A stretch of 64,000 nt of DNA from Lysobacterales bacterium 66-474 (GCA_001899805.1 MKWP01000002.1:267996-331995); one strand, 5' to 3'; counted from the stretch's first letter, positions 44,782-52,780 are shown. Notes: a model not told the origin generated them from the sequence alone. Numbers and translations are program-made.

Positions 44782-46092
44782 TCAGTTCGACCGCAGGTGC
44801 CACGCCGGCTGCACGTGTGCCGCGCGCCAGGTGGGATAGAACGCCGCGATCACGGTGGCGCCGACCGCGACCGCCAGCGTCAATGCCACCAGCGACAGGT
44901 CCACGTGCGCCAGCCGCGCGATCTCGGGACGGAACAACAAACCCACGCCCGACACGCCCGCGGCGGTCAGCAGCAATCCCAGCAAACCACCCGCCACGCC
45001 GACCGTGCCGGCCTCGATCAGGAATTGCATGTAGATCTCGCGCCGCGATGCGCCCAATGCGCGACGCACGCCGATCTCGCTGGCGCGGCGCATGAACTTC
45101 GCCAGCAACAACCCGACGGTGTTGACCAGGCAGATCAGGAAGAAGCCCAGCGACACCAGAAGCGAGACGCGGCTCTCGGGCGGCACCACGTGCATGTACG
45201 CCATCCATTGCGTCACGTTGCGCAGCCGCACGTTGGGCGCCCAGCCGAAGCGGCCGGCACGTTGCTGGTCGGCGGAATAGCCTTGCAGGAAATTGCGGTA
45301 GCGCGCGACGTCGGCCGCGTTGTCCAGTTCCACCCACGGGGTGATCCACACGCAATCGCTGCGCAGCCAGTCGTCCCAGCCGCGCATGGTCGTTATCTTG
45401 CGGCAACTGTTGTTGCCGGCGGTGTCGATCTTGAGATCCAGCGCGCGGGTGAACGGCAGGTAGAAATCCGCGGGCTCCTCGAAGCCGCTGCTGCCGAACA
45501 GCGAATAGAAGCGCGGCACCGGATTCCAGTGCCGGGTCACGCCCACGATACGGTAGTTGTGGCCGTCGAGATTGATCTCGCGCCCAATGCTGTCGGTATC
45601 GCCGAACAGCTTGCGGTTGAATTCCTTGCTCAGGACGATCACCGGCGCGCGACTTTCGTCCTGCGCGGCGTTCCAGCCGCTGCCGTCCCGGAACGGCACC
45701 TCGAACATCGGAAAGAAGTCGGCGTACACCGCATAACCTTCCGCCTTGACCGGCAGATCGCGATTTCCGCCCGGCATCAGTGACAGTTGCACCGGGTACA
45801 GCAGGGTTTGCCGCTTCGCTGCGTGCGCGCGCATCAGCGCCATCGCATCCACGTAGTTCAATGCCTGCGGCGGTTCGCCCTGCAGGTTCATCTGTGGCCC
45901 CCAACTGTCGATCTGCGGGGTGAACAGTTGCGCGGATTTGTCGGGGATCGGATTGCCCGACACCGCGCGGAACACCGAATACGTGATCATCGACGCGGCC
46001 ACGCCGAAACCGATCGCCACCACCATCAGCGCGGTGAGCGCGGGATTGCGCTTCAGGCTGCGCAGTGCAAGGTCGAGGTAGTAGCCGAACAT
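44782..46092 (-). CDS. MacB/FtsX-type ABC transporter permease, type A (pair 1)
   Basis: First gene of the array (436 aa), beginning MFGYYLDLALRSLKRNPAL. Membrane segment VVAIGFGVAASMITYSVF, periplasmic domain with QLFTPQIDSWGPQ and cysteines in NNSCRKIT and RSDCVWITP, then FMRRASEIGVRRALGASRRE and the final helices. GGAGG lies 9 bases before the ATG at 46092. It is preceded by a sigma-54 promoter and phased TGTCC sites, so expression of the whole run is probably switched by an activator not in this window. Confidence 0.91.
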   Translation of the reverse strand: MFGYYLDLALRSLKRNPALTALMVVAIGFGVAASMITYSVFRAVSGNPIPDKSAQLFTPQIDSWGPQMNLQGEPPQALNYVDAMALMRAHAAKRQTLLYPVQLSLMPGGNRDLPVKAEGYAVYADFFPMFEVPFRDGSGWNAAQDESRAPVIVLSKEFNRKLFGDTDSIGREINLDGHNYRIVGVTRHWNPVPRFYSLFGSSGFEEPADFYLPFTRALDLKIDTAGNNSCRKITTMRGWDDWLRSDCVWITPWVELDNAADVARYRNFLQGYSADQQRAGRFGWAPNVRLRNVTQWMAYMHVVPPESRVSLLVSLGFFLICLVNTVGLLLAKFMRRASEIGVRRALGASRREIYMQFLIEAGTVGVAGGLLGLLLTAAGVSGVGLLFRPEIARLAHVDLSLVALTLAVAVGATVIAAFYPTWRAAHVQPAWHLRSN

Positions 46093-46157
46093 CCCGCAGA
46101 ACCTCCCGTGGCCGGATCGGGCCCACGCACGGAAAGCGCTGGCCGCCAAGTCAAACG

Positions 46158-46175
46158 TAGCAAGCGCGATGCCAG
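46158..46175 (-). promoter_or_regulatory. sigma-54 (-24/-12) promoter of the ABC permease array
   Basis: On the minus strand CTGGCATCGCGCTTGCTA matches the RpoN consensus TGGCACG-N4-TTGCW, with GG (46173-46172) and GC (46161-46160) separated by exactly 10 bases. The predicted start is near 46148, giving a leader of about 55 bases before the first permease ATG. Confidence 0.85.
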
Positions 46176-46238
46176 TGGACGCAGAAGGAGTTTGCGTGCA
46201 GATTTAACGAGTTACGCGAACATGATGCGCGCGGAAAG

Positions 46239-46272
46239 TGTCCGCGGACAGTACGTGGACAGTTTCCGGACA
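46239..46272 (-). promoter_or_regulatory. phased TGTCC activator-binding sites upstream of the sigma-54 promoter
   Basis: On the minus strand TGTCC occurs at 46272-46268, 46261-46257 and 46250-46246, exactly 11 bases apart. The last is half of a perfect palindrome TGTCCGCGGACA (46239-46250). The sites lie about 70-100 bases upstream of the -24 element, the usual place for an enhancer-binding protein of the NtrC class. Confidence 0.75.
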
Positions 46273-46313
46273 AGCCCGCCCGTGCCCGTCTTGCCGATGG
46301 GATCGGCGTGCGA

Positions 46314-48320
46314 TCACGGGTCCGCGAAGCGCACCAGGACCATGTCGGCGTCCACGAAGTCGCTCGCGGCAGCGGACACCGACTCGATGACGCCGGCGCG
46401 CGGGGCTTTCAGCGAAAGCTCCATCTTCATCGCCTCCATCACCAACAACTCCTGGCCAGCCTCGACCTTGTCGCCGGCCCTGGCCTTGACCAGCACGACG
46501 CGGCCGGGCATCGGCGCCGCCACCTGGTTGCCGCCGGCGCTGCCACTGGCTTCCCACGCGAAGGCCGGCACGCGTTCGAGGCGCCAGCGGAAGCCTGCGG
46601 CATCGTGCAGCAACACGCGTGACGCATCGGCGCGCACGTCGAAGCGGCGCGCTTCGCCGTCGAAGCGCGCACTCAGGGTTCGATCGTCCCAGCGCGCGCC
46701 CGTGATTTCGGTCTTGGCATCGCCGCACTGCAGCAGGTAGCCGCCGGCGTGGCCGCGCGCCTCGATCTCGAAACGTCGATCGCCCACCGCGAAGGCGACG
46801 ATGCGCTTGCCGGGATGGCCGATGCGCCAGGCGTCGGCGGTGTTCCATGGCGAATGCGGGTCGGCGGGGTCGCCCACGACGTGCCGTTCGTCATATTGCA
46901 AGGACGCGACCACGGCCGCGAAAACGGTTTCCGGCGAGGGCCGGGTTTCGCCGGCGACGAATTCGTCGAGGTGGCGGTCGAGGTAACCCGTGTCGATGCG
47001 GCCTTCGACGATGGCCGGATGCCGCACCAGGCGCTCCAGGAACGCGACATTGGACTTCGGCCCGACGATCTCGCATGCCGCCAAGGCTTCGCGCATGCGT
47101 TGCAGCGCGGAGGGGCGGTCGACATCCCACACGATCAGCTTGGCGATCATCGGGTCGTAGAAGATCGTGACCGCGTCGCCTTCGACCACGCCACCGTCGA
47201 GCCGCACGTGTGCGGAAGCTTCCGGCAACTGCAGGCGCGCGAGTTTGCCCGAGCCCGGCAGGAAGCCGTGGTCGGGATCCTCGGCATACAGGCGCACTTC
47301 GATGGCATGGCCGCGCGACTGCACCGCTTCTTGCGCGAGCGGCAGCGGTTCGCCGTTGGCGACGCGCAGTTGCCACTCGACCAGGTCGATGCCGTGGGTC
47401 ATCTCGGTGACCGGGTGCTCGACCTGCAGGCGCGTATTCATTTCCATGAAATGGAAATCGCCCGGACTTCCATCGGCATGGCGGCCGACGATGAACTCCA
47501 CCGTGCCGGCGCCCACATAGTTCACGGCCTTCGCGGCGGCGACCGCCGCCGCGCCCATCGCCGCGCGACGTGCGGCGTCGAGGAAGGGCGAGGGCGTTTC
47601 TTCCAGCACTTTCTGGTAGCGGCGCTGCGCCGAGCATTCGCGTTCGTCGAGGTGGATCACGTTGCCGTGGCGGTCGCCGAATACCTGGAACTCGATGTGG
47701 CGCGGATGTTCGATGTAGCGTTCCAGCAACATCGAGGCGTCGCCGAACGAAGCCTTGGCCACGCGCTGCGCGGTCGCCAGGGCGTCGGGGAATTCCGCGT
47801 CGCTGCGCACGATCTGCATGCCCTTGCCGCCGCCGCCGGCCGAGGGCTTCAGGATCAACGGATAGCCGATCTTGTGTGCCTGTTGGGCAAGGAACGCGCT
47901 GTCCTGGTTGTCGCCGCTGTAGCCCGGCACCAACGGCACCTTGTGTTTCGCCATCAGGTTCTTGGCGGCCGCCTTCGAGCCCATCGCCTCGATGCTCTCG
48001 GGGTCGGGGCCGATGAACACGATGCCGGCGTCCTTGCAGGCGCGCGAGAAGCCGGTGTTTTCGGACAGGAACCCGTAGCCGGGATGGATGGCCTGCGCGC
48101 CTGTTCGTTTCGCAACCTCGATGATCGCGTCGCCGCGCAAATACGATTCATCCGGACGCGGCCCGCCGATCGGCCAGGCTTCGTCGGCAAGGCGTACGTG
48201 CTGCGCGTCCCTGTCGGCCTCGGAATACACCGCGATGGTGTGGATGCCGAGCCGGCGGCAGGTGCGGATCACGCGGCAGGCGATCTCGCCGCGATTGGCG
48301 ATCAATACGCGTTCGAACAC
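46314..48320 (-). CDS. liuD: methylcrotonyl-CoA carboxylase, biotin-containing subunit
   Basis: Biotin carboxylase plus carrier subunit (668 aa). FERVLIANRGEIACRVIRTC at the N terminus, ATP-grasp signature KPSAGGGGKGMQIV, catalytic FMEMNTRLQVEHPVTE, and the C-terminal biotinyl lysine Lys632 in VMEAMKMEL, 36 residues from the end. Length and domain order fit the 3-methylcrotonyl-CoA carboxylase alpha subunit of leucine catabolism; an acyl-CoA carboxylase of other specificity is possible. The GTG at 48320 overlaps the stop of a cupin gene (TAGTG). Its carboxyltransferase partner is encoded at 52.8-54.4 kb. Confidence 0.9.
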   Translation of the reverse strand: MFERVLIANRGEIACRVIRTCRRLGIHTIAVYSEADRDAQHVRLADEAWPIGGPRPDESYLRGDAIIEVAKRTGAQAIHPGYGFLSENTGFSRACKDAGIVFIGPDPESIEAMGSKAAAKNLMAKHKVPLVPGYSGDNQDSAFLAQQAHKIGYPLILKPSAGGGGKGMQIVRSDAEFPDALATAQRVAKASFGDASMLLERYIEHPRHIEFQVFGDRHGNVIHLDERECSAQRRYQKVLEETPSPFLDAARRAAMGAAAVAAAKAVNYVGAGTVEFIVGRHADGSPGDFHFMEMNTRLQVEHPVTEMTHGIDLVEWQLRVANGEPLPLAQEAVQSRGHAIEVRLYAEDPDHGFLPGSGKLARLQLPEASAHVRLDGGVVEGDAVTIFYDPMIAKLIVWDVDRPSALQRMREALAACEIVGPKSNVAFLERLVRHPAIVEGRIDTGYLDRHLDEFVAGETRPSPETVFAAVVASLQYDERHVVGDPADPHSPWNTADAWRIGHPGKRIVAFAVGDRRFEIEARGHAGGYLLQCGDAKTEITGARWDDRTLSARFDGEARRFDVRADASRVLLHDAAGFRWRLERVPAFAWEASGSAGGNQVAAPMPGRVVLVKARAGDKVEAGQELLVMEAMKMELSLKAPRAGVIESVSAAASDFVDADMVLVRFADP

Positions 48321-48838
48321 TACTCGCCCTCCCAATAGTCGCGCGTGTCCTCGCGCCGGGCGAGGTGCCGGAACGGCTCGCGATCGCGTGCATCATCCCA
48401 CGGCTGGTCTTCGAACACGCCGAACTTGCCCGAATCGGGATAGTCGCAAACCTCGACAGGCGACATGGTGCTGAGCGAGAGATAACGCATTTCGGTGTTG
48501 CCGGTATTGATGATCTGGTGCGCGGTTTCCGGACCGCCGATGGGGCAGGCAATGACGTCGCCTGCGCGCAGCGGGTGGCGCGTCTCGCCGTAGCGCAGCT
48601 CGCCCGTGCCTTCGAGGATGAAGAACATTTCCTCTTCGATGCGGTGGCTGTGGAACGGACAGCTGCGCTTGCCCGGCGCGACTACGGTGAGGTTGTAGCC
48701 GAGCTTGCGCGCGCCGACTTGGCTGCCGATTTCGGCCCAACGGAGGTCGTACTGGTCTGCATGGTCGCCGCGTGGAGCACGCTCCGCGCTGACGGAGCGG
48801 ATTTGGAGATCGGCCAGATTGATGATGGGGGCAGGCAC
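48320..48838 (-). CDS. cupin domain-containing protein (copy 1)
   Basis: Single-domain cupin of 172 aa. Metal-binding motif 1 is CPFHSHRIEEEMFFILEGTG and motif 2 PETAHQIINTG. It is about 60 percent identical by eye over the core to the next gene, sharing GARKLGYN and the ending DYWEGE, so the two are tandem duplicates. It starts with a GTG at 48838, just after the copy 2 stop. It may be an enzyme or a sugar-binding protein; the function is not known. Confidence 0.85.
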   Translation of the reverse strand: MPAPIINLADLQIRSVSAERAPRGDHADQYDLRWAEIGSQVGARKLGYNLTVVAPGKRSCPFHSHRIEEEMFFILEGTGELRYGETRHPLRAGDVIACPIGGPETAHQIINTGNTEMRYLSLSTMSPVEVCDYPDSGKFGVFEDQPWDDARDREPFRHLARREDTRDYWEGE

Positions 48839-48840
48839 GG

Positions 48841-49362
48841 TTACTCGCCTTCCCAGTAATCGAGCGATTCCCCGCGGCGGCCCATGTACGCGAACATTTC
48901 GGGTCGGCCATCCGCGCCGGCGCCGAAGAATGCCAGCACGCCGAACTTGCCGGAGTCCGGGTACTCGCAGATTTCCGGCGATTCGGTGGTGCTGACGGCG
49001 AGCACCTTCAGCTCCGCGCTGCCGGTGTTGCGCAGCTGGTGCGCGGTTTCGAGGCCGCCCGCAGGGCATGCGATGACGTCGCCGGCACGAATCGGGAAAG
49101 TCTCGTCGCCGATGCGGACTTCGCCCGTGCCTTCCAGCACGAAGAACATTTCCTCGTTGACGCGGTGGTTGTGGCGCGGATAGGCGCATTTGCCGGGCGC
49201 GATCGCGGTGACGTTGTAGCCGAGCTTGCGCGCGCCCATGACACGGCCGAGTTCGGCCCTGCGGCCGCCGTAACGTTCGCCGGGCATTTCGGAACCCATC
49301 CGCCGCGAACCTTCGGCGAGGTCGGTGTATTGGGCGTCGGCGATGTTGAGGACGTGGTTCAT
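48841..49362 (-). CDS. cupin domain-containing protein (copy 2)
   Basis: Cupin of 173 aa, YPRHNHRVNEEMFFVLEGTG for the first metal motif and LETAHQLRNTG for the second, with RAGDVIACPAGG between. It lies two bases before copy 1 in a co-oriented run with VOC and enoyl-CoA hydratase genes upstream and the biotin subunit downstream, so it may be co-transcribed with leucine catabolism genes. Confidence 0.85.
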   Translation of the reverse strand: MNHVLNIADAQYTDLAEGSRRMGSEMPGERYGGRRAELGRVMGARKLGYNVTAIAPGKCAYPRHNHRVNEEMFFVLEGTGEVRIGDETFPIRAGDVIACPAGGLETAHQLRNTGSAELKVLAVSTTESPEICEYPDSGKFGVLAFFGAGADGRPEMFAYMGRRGESLDYWEGE

Positions 49363-49439
49363 GGTTGACTCTCGCGCGTGGCGGCAGGAGCGGCCAGCAT
49401 GGCGATCCGCAGTTGCCAGCGTGCTGTCAGCAGCTTGCA

Positions 49440-49490
49440 TCAGGCGGGCGCGTGGCAGACCGCCTCGATGTTGTGACCGTCGGGTCGAAC
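49440..49490 (-). pseudogene. C-terminal remnant of a VOC-family gene
   Basis: The minus strand encodes RPDGHNIEAVCHAPA followed by a stop. This is nearly identical to the last 16 residues of the intact VOC protein at 49582-49971 (LDPDGHNIEAVCHAPE), and the DNA is similar at the base level. Upstream of the tail the frame has no VOC similarity, so it is a truncated duplicate. It is separated from the intact gene by a perfect hairpin. Confidence 0.75.
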
Positions 49491-49500
49491 GGGCCGTGCT

Positions 49501-49528
49501 TGCGACATGCCTTGAATGGCATGTCGCA
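49501..49528. repeat. perfect 11-bp stem hairpin between VOC remnant and VOC gene
   Basis: TGCGACATGCC pairs exactly with GGCATGTCGCA around a TTGAAT loop. It sits downstream of the intact VOC gene on its strand and may end transcription or mark the duplication junction; there is no U-run. Confidence 0.7.
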
Positions 49529-49581
49529 CGGCTCGTGAGGGTGAGGCAGGGATGCCGATCGGACGAGCGCGCCAGGGATGG

Positions 49582-49971
49582 CTATTCCGGTGCATGACAG
49601 ACCGCCTCGATGTTGTGGCCATCAGGGTCAAGAACGAACGCGCCGTAATAATGTTCGTGGTAATGCGGCCGCAAGCCGGGCTTGCCGTTGTCGCGGCCGC
49701 CTGCCGCCAGCGCGGCCTCGTGGAAGGCGTCGACGTCGGCACGGGTCCGGGCTGCGAAGGCAACGTGGAAACGCCCGCGCAGCGTGCCTTCGCCGTCTCC
49801 GATCCAGAAGTACGGCTTGCCGGCGTCGCCGAAACCGGCCTGCGAAGTGCCGCCGGTCTGCTCGGCGCTGAATTCCATCAACACGCCGATGCCGAGCGGC
49901 GCGAGCGCCGCCGCGTAAAACTTCTTGCTGTACAGGAAATTGGAAACGGGGAAACCGATGTGGTCGAGCAT
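49582..49971 (-). CDS. VOC family (glyoxalase-like) protein
   Basis: Small vicinal-oxygen-chelate protein (129 aa from the ATG at 49971). MLDHIGFPVSNFLYSKKFY opens the fold, PYFWIGDGEG and FHVAFAARTRADVDAFH follow, and HYYGAFVLDPDGHNIEAV gives the metal-binding Glu. The class is often annotated glyoxalase/bleomycin-resistance-like; activity is unknown. It begins 2 bases after the enoyl-CoA hydratase stop, so is probably co-transcribed with it. Confidence 0.85.
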   Translation of the reverse strand: MLDHIGFPVSNFLYSKKFYAAALAPLGIGVLMEFSAEQTGGTSQAGFGDAGKPYFWIGDGEGTLRGRFHVAFAARTRADVDAFHEAALAAGGRDNGKPGLRPHYHEHYYGAFVLDPDGHNIEAVCHAPE

Positions 49972-49973
49972 GG

Positions 49974-50768
49974 TCACTCCTTCGCCGGCCATGGCGGCGG
50001 GCGCTTGTCGAGGAAGGCCGAGAGGCCTTGCTGGCCTTCCGGGGATACGCGCAGCCTCGCGATCAGTCCGGCGTTTTCGGTGTCGACGCGCGCGGCGGAT
50101 TCCATCGTCATACCGGCGCTGCGCAGCGCCAGTTGCTTGGCTTCGTGCTGTGCGACCGGACCGCCCTTGGCGAGGAAATGCAGTTGCCGGTCGACGGCTT
50201 CGTCAAGCTGGCCCGCCGGGACGCACTGGTGCAGCAGGCCGATGCGCGTGGCTTCGGCGGCATCGAAGATTTCCGCGCTGACGAACAGCCGCCGCGCTTG
50301 GCGCGGGCCGATGGCTTGCAACACGTAGGGTGCGATGGTGGCGGGGACGAGGCCGAGTTTCACTTCGCTGAGCGCGAACTTCGCGCCCTCGACGCCGATC
50401 GCGATGTCGCAACAGGCGACCAGGCCCACGCCGCCGCCATAGGCGGAACCGTTGACGCGCGCGAGCGTCGGTTTCGGGAAGAACTGCAGGGCGCGCAGGA
50501 GTTCGGCAAGGCGCAGCGCGTCGTCGCGGTTTTCCTGTTCACCGGCGCGGGCCATGCCGCGCATCCAGTTGAGGTCGGCGCCGGCGGAAAAGGTGGCGCC
50601 CGATCCGGTCAACACCAGCGCCCGCACGCCTGCGTCCGCGGCCAGCGACTCCAGCGCGGCGGTGAGCTCTGCGATCAGGGTGTCGTCGAAGGCGTTGTGG
50701 ACCTGCGGCCGGTTCAGCTTGAGCGTCGCCACGGCGCCGCTGCGTTCAAGCAGGATGGTTTCGGCCAT
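49974..50768 (-). CDS. liuC: enoyl-CoA hydratase, probable methylglutaconyl-CoA hydratase
   Basis: Crotonase-fold enzyme (264 aa). The oxyanion-hole segment LTGSGATFSAGADLNWM and the active-site region VNGSAYGGGVGLVACCDIAI are clear, with FALSEVKLGLVPATIAPYVL. LiuC assignment rests on similarity to methylglutaconyl-CoA hydratases and on neighbours that encode the preceding carboxylase and the following lyase of leucine catabolism. It is divergent from the iron-uptake operon. Confidence 0.88.
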   Translation of the reverse strand: MAETILLERSGAVATLKLNRPQVHNAFDDTLIAELTAALESLAADAGVRALVLTGSGATFSAGADLNWMRGMARAGEQENRDDALRLAELLRALQFFPKPTLARVNGSAYGGGVGLVACCDIAIGVEGAKFALSEVKLGLVPATIAPYVLQAIGPRQARRLFVSAEIFDAAEATRIGLLHQCVPAGQLDEAVDRQLHFLAKGGPVAQHEAKQLALRSAGMTMESAARVDTENAGLIARLRVSPEGQQGLSAFLDKRPPPWPAKE

Positions 50769-50890
50769 CGTCGCGTTCCGGTCAAAACGTGAAGGATAAC
50801 GTTTCCGTGCGTCGTTCATCCCAGGCGATGCCACGAGCAAGGTGGGCTTCGGCTTTGCCCGGCCGGTTGGACGGGTGCGATCTGCACGTG

Positions 50891-50920
50891 TTGCATTCAT
50901 AAATACGAACGATTAGCATT
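50891..50920 (+). promoter_or_regulatory. iron-uptake promoter overlapped by a Fur-box-like sequence
   Basis: TTGCAT (50891-50896) and TAGCAT (50914-50919) lie 17 bases apart. The 19 bases at 50902-50920, read on the minus strand as AATGCTAATCGTTCGTATT, match 15 of 19 positions of the AATGATAATCATTCTCATT form of the Fur box. The box covers the -10 region, so iron-dependent repression of the downstream operon is expected. Confidence 0.65.
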
Positions 50921-50981
50921 TACTACCAATGGCGATGCACTCAACAACAGACTTCCAACAACAGACTTCGGAATTCGAGCG

Positions 50982-51320
50982 ATGCGCAGACTGATTCTGG
51001 CAATGGCCGTCGTTTTCGCGGGCACCGGCGCCGTCGCGGCCAGTGTCGGCGCGCAAACGACACCCGAGTACAAACTGGTGTTGCAGGATCACAAGTTCGA
51101 GCCGGCGACGCTCAAGGTTCCGGCCAACACCAAAATCAAGGTGCTGGTAACCAACCGCAATGCGATGCCGTCTGAATTCGAGAGCGCCGACTTCAACCGC
51201 GAAAAGATCGTACTACCCAATTCCACCGTCACGGTATTCATTGGGCCGCTGGCGAAGGGCACCTACAAGTTTTTCGACGATTTCCACCAGGCCACCACCG
51301 GCGTCTTGGTCGTGGAGTAA
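50982..51320 (+). CDS. periplasmic cupredoxin-domain protein
   Basis: A 112-aa protein with a signal peptide (residues 1-24, RLILAMAVVFAGTGAVAAS) and an EfeO-type cupredoxin domain: LVLQDHKFEPATLKVPANTK, EFESADFNREKIVLPN and KGTYKFFDDFHQATTGVLVV. It lacks the full Cys-His-Met type 1 copper set, as EfeO cupredoxin domains often do. First gene of a three-gene operon, 7 bases before FTR1, so a periplasmic iron-binding or oxidation role is likely. Confidence 0.87.
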   Translation: MRRLILAMAVVFAGTGAVAASVGAQTTPEYKLVLQDHKFEPATLKVPANTKIKVLVTNRNAMPSEFESADFNREKIVLPNSTVTVFIGPLAKGTYKFFDDFHQATTGVLVVE

Positions 51321-51327
51321 TCCTGAC

Positions 51328-52188
51328 ATGCTTGGCATAGCCCTGCTCGTGTTCCGTGAAGTCCTGGAAGCTGCATTGATCGTGACGATCGTGGCGGCGG
51401 CTACGCGCGGGGTACCACGCCGCGCCGCATTCGTCGGCGGCGGCATCGCGCTGGGCGTCGCCGGTGCAATGATCGTGGCTGTGTGCATGGGCTTCATCGA
51501 AGGTTCGTTGGGCGGGATCGGTCAGGAGGTCTTCAACGCCGCGGTGTTGCTGGCCGCGGTGGTGATGCTGGGCTGGCACGTCACCTGGATGTCCAGCCAC
51601 GGCAAGCAGATGGTGCAGCAGATGCATCGCGTCACCGATTCGGTGAAGGCGGGCTCGAGTTCCATCGCGATCCTGCTCGCGGTGGTGGCGCTGGCGGTGT
51701 TGCGCGAGGGCTCCGAGATCGTGCTGTTCCTGTACGGCATGGCTGCGGGCGGCGCGGGCAAGCTGGGCTTCTTCGCCGGCGTACCGCTGGGCCTCGCGGG
51801 CGGCATCGCGGTCGGTTTTGCGCTGTACTTCGGGTTGCTGCGCATTCCGATTCGCTACTTCTTCAGCGCGACCAACTGGATGCTGGTGGTGCTGGCCGCG
51901 GGGCTGGCTTCCAGCGCGGCGGGATTCCTGATCCAGGCCAACCTGTTGCCGGCCTGGGGCAACCAGGTCTGGGATACCTCGTGGCTCCTCACCAATGGGT
52001 CCATCGTGGGCCAGGCGGTGCATGTCCTGACCGGTTACGAGGCTCGCCCGGCAGGCATGCAGCTGGTGTTCTGGGGTGTGACGTTCGCGATTCTTGCGGC
52101 GGGGATGGGCGTGGTGTCGCGCCGTGTCGGAGCGGAATCTTCCGCGCACCGCATCGCGGATGGCGCTGCCGCCCCGCGTGGCGCATGA
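51328..52188 (+). CDS. FTR1 family iron permease
   Basis: Inner-membrane iron permease (286 aa, seven likely helices) of the FTR1/EfeU family. The iron-binding RExxE motifs are both present, REVLE at residues 10-14 in helix 1 and REGSE at 126-130 in helix 4. A cupredoxin gene precedes it and a CxxCH protein gene follows; the EfeB peroxidase is absent. This resembles reduced EfeUO- or FetMP-like ferrous iron systems. Iron control is suggested by the upstream Fur-box-like site. Confidence 0.92.
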   Translation: MLGIALLVFREVLEAALIVTIVAAATRGVPRRAAFVGGGIALGVAGAMIVAVCMGFIEGSLGGIGQEVFNAAVLLAAVVMLGWHVTWMSSHGKQMVQQMHRVTDSVKAGSSSIAILLAVVALAVLREGSEIVLFLYGMAAGGAGKLGFFAGVPLGLAGGIAVGFALYFGLLRIPIRYFFSATNWMLVVLAAGLASSAAGFLIQANLLPAWGNQVWDTSWLLTNGSIVGQAVHVLTGYEARPAGMQLVFWGVTFAILAAGMGVVSRRVGAESSAHRIADGAAAPRGA

Positions 52189-52207
52189 GTCACCGCGGGA
52201 GTTGCCG

Positions 52208-52768
52208 ATGAAACAACGACCCCTGATTGGCGTGGCGCTGGGCCTGTGCATGGCCGCAGGTTGCTCGGTTGCCCTGCTGGCGGGCGGGTGTACGCCGTCG
52301 ACCGTGTCATCCGATGGCAGCACCGAAGTCACGGCACTCAAGGCCGAGATCGCCCGGCTCGAGCAACGCATCCCGGCGCCGGAGCTGGGCCAGCAGATGC
52401 TGGAACTGCAGATCCGCCACGACCGCCTGTGGTGGGCTGGCGAGGCCGGCAATTGGAACCTCGCGTATTACATGGTGAGTGAGCTGGGCGAGGCGTTGCG
52501 CGGCATCGAGGCCACCAACGGCAACGCGCCAGAATTGCAGCCGGAGAAGCTTTCCGAAGTCATGCCGGCGATCATGGACCCGGCGGTCCGCAGCGTGCAG
52601 GAAGCGCTCGCGAAGAAGGACAAGGCCGCATTCGCCAGCGCCTACGATCGACTTTCGGCATCCTGCAATGCATGCCACGCGACGGCCGGCGTGGAGTTCC
52701 TGCACATCCAGCGTCCGCAGACGCCATTGCTCGACAACCTGCGTTACGCGCCCGACGCGACACCGTAG
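52208..52768 (+). CDS. CxxCH-containing secreted protein, cytochrome c-like
   Basis: A 186-aa exported protein. It has a hydrophobic N terminus with cysteines at residues 19 and 28 (MAAGCS, LAGGCTP), either of which could be a weak lipobox, then a helical region (EVTALKAEIARLEQRI) and one haem-attachment motif CNACH near the C terminus. A C-terminal CxxCH in a helical protein recalls cytochrome c-prime-type folds. As third gene after cupredoxin and FTR1, it may pass electrons during iron uptake; this is inference. Confidence 0.75.
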   Translation: MKQRPLIGVALGLCMAAGCSVALLAGGCTPSTVSSDGSTEVTALKAEIARLEQRIPAPELGQQMLELQIRHDRLWWAGEAGNWNLAYYMVSELGEALRGIEATNGNAPELQPEKLSEVMPAIMDPAVRSVQEALAKKDKAAFASAYDRLSASCNACHATAGVEFLHIQRPQTPLLDNLRYAPDATP

Positions 52769-52780
52769 ACCGGGGCTGGA

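Noticed and set aside
43541..46126. A single 861-codon permease fusion covering B1 and A1
   Set aside because: The upstream part is a shadow frame of A1; B1 has its own ATG at 44773 matching the family N terminus.
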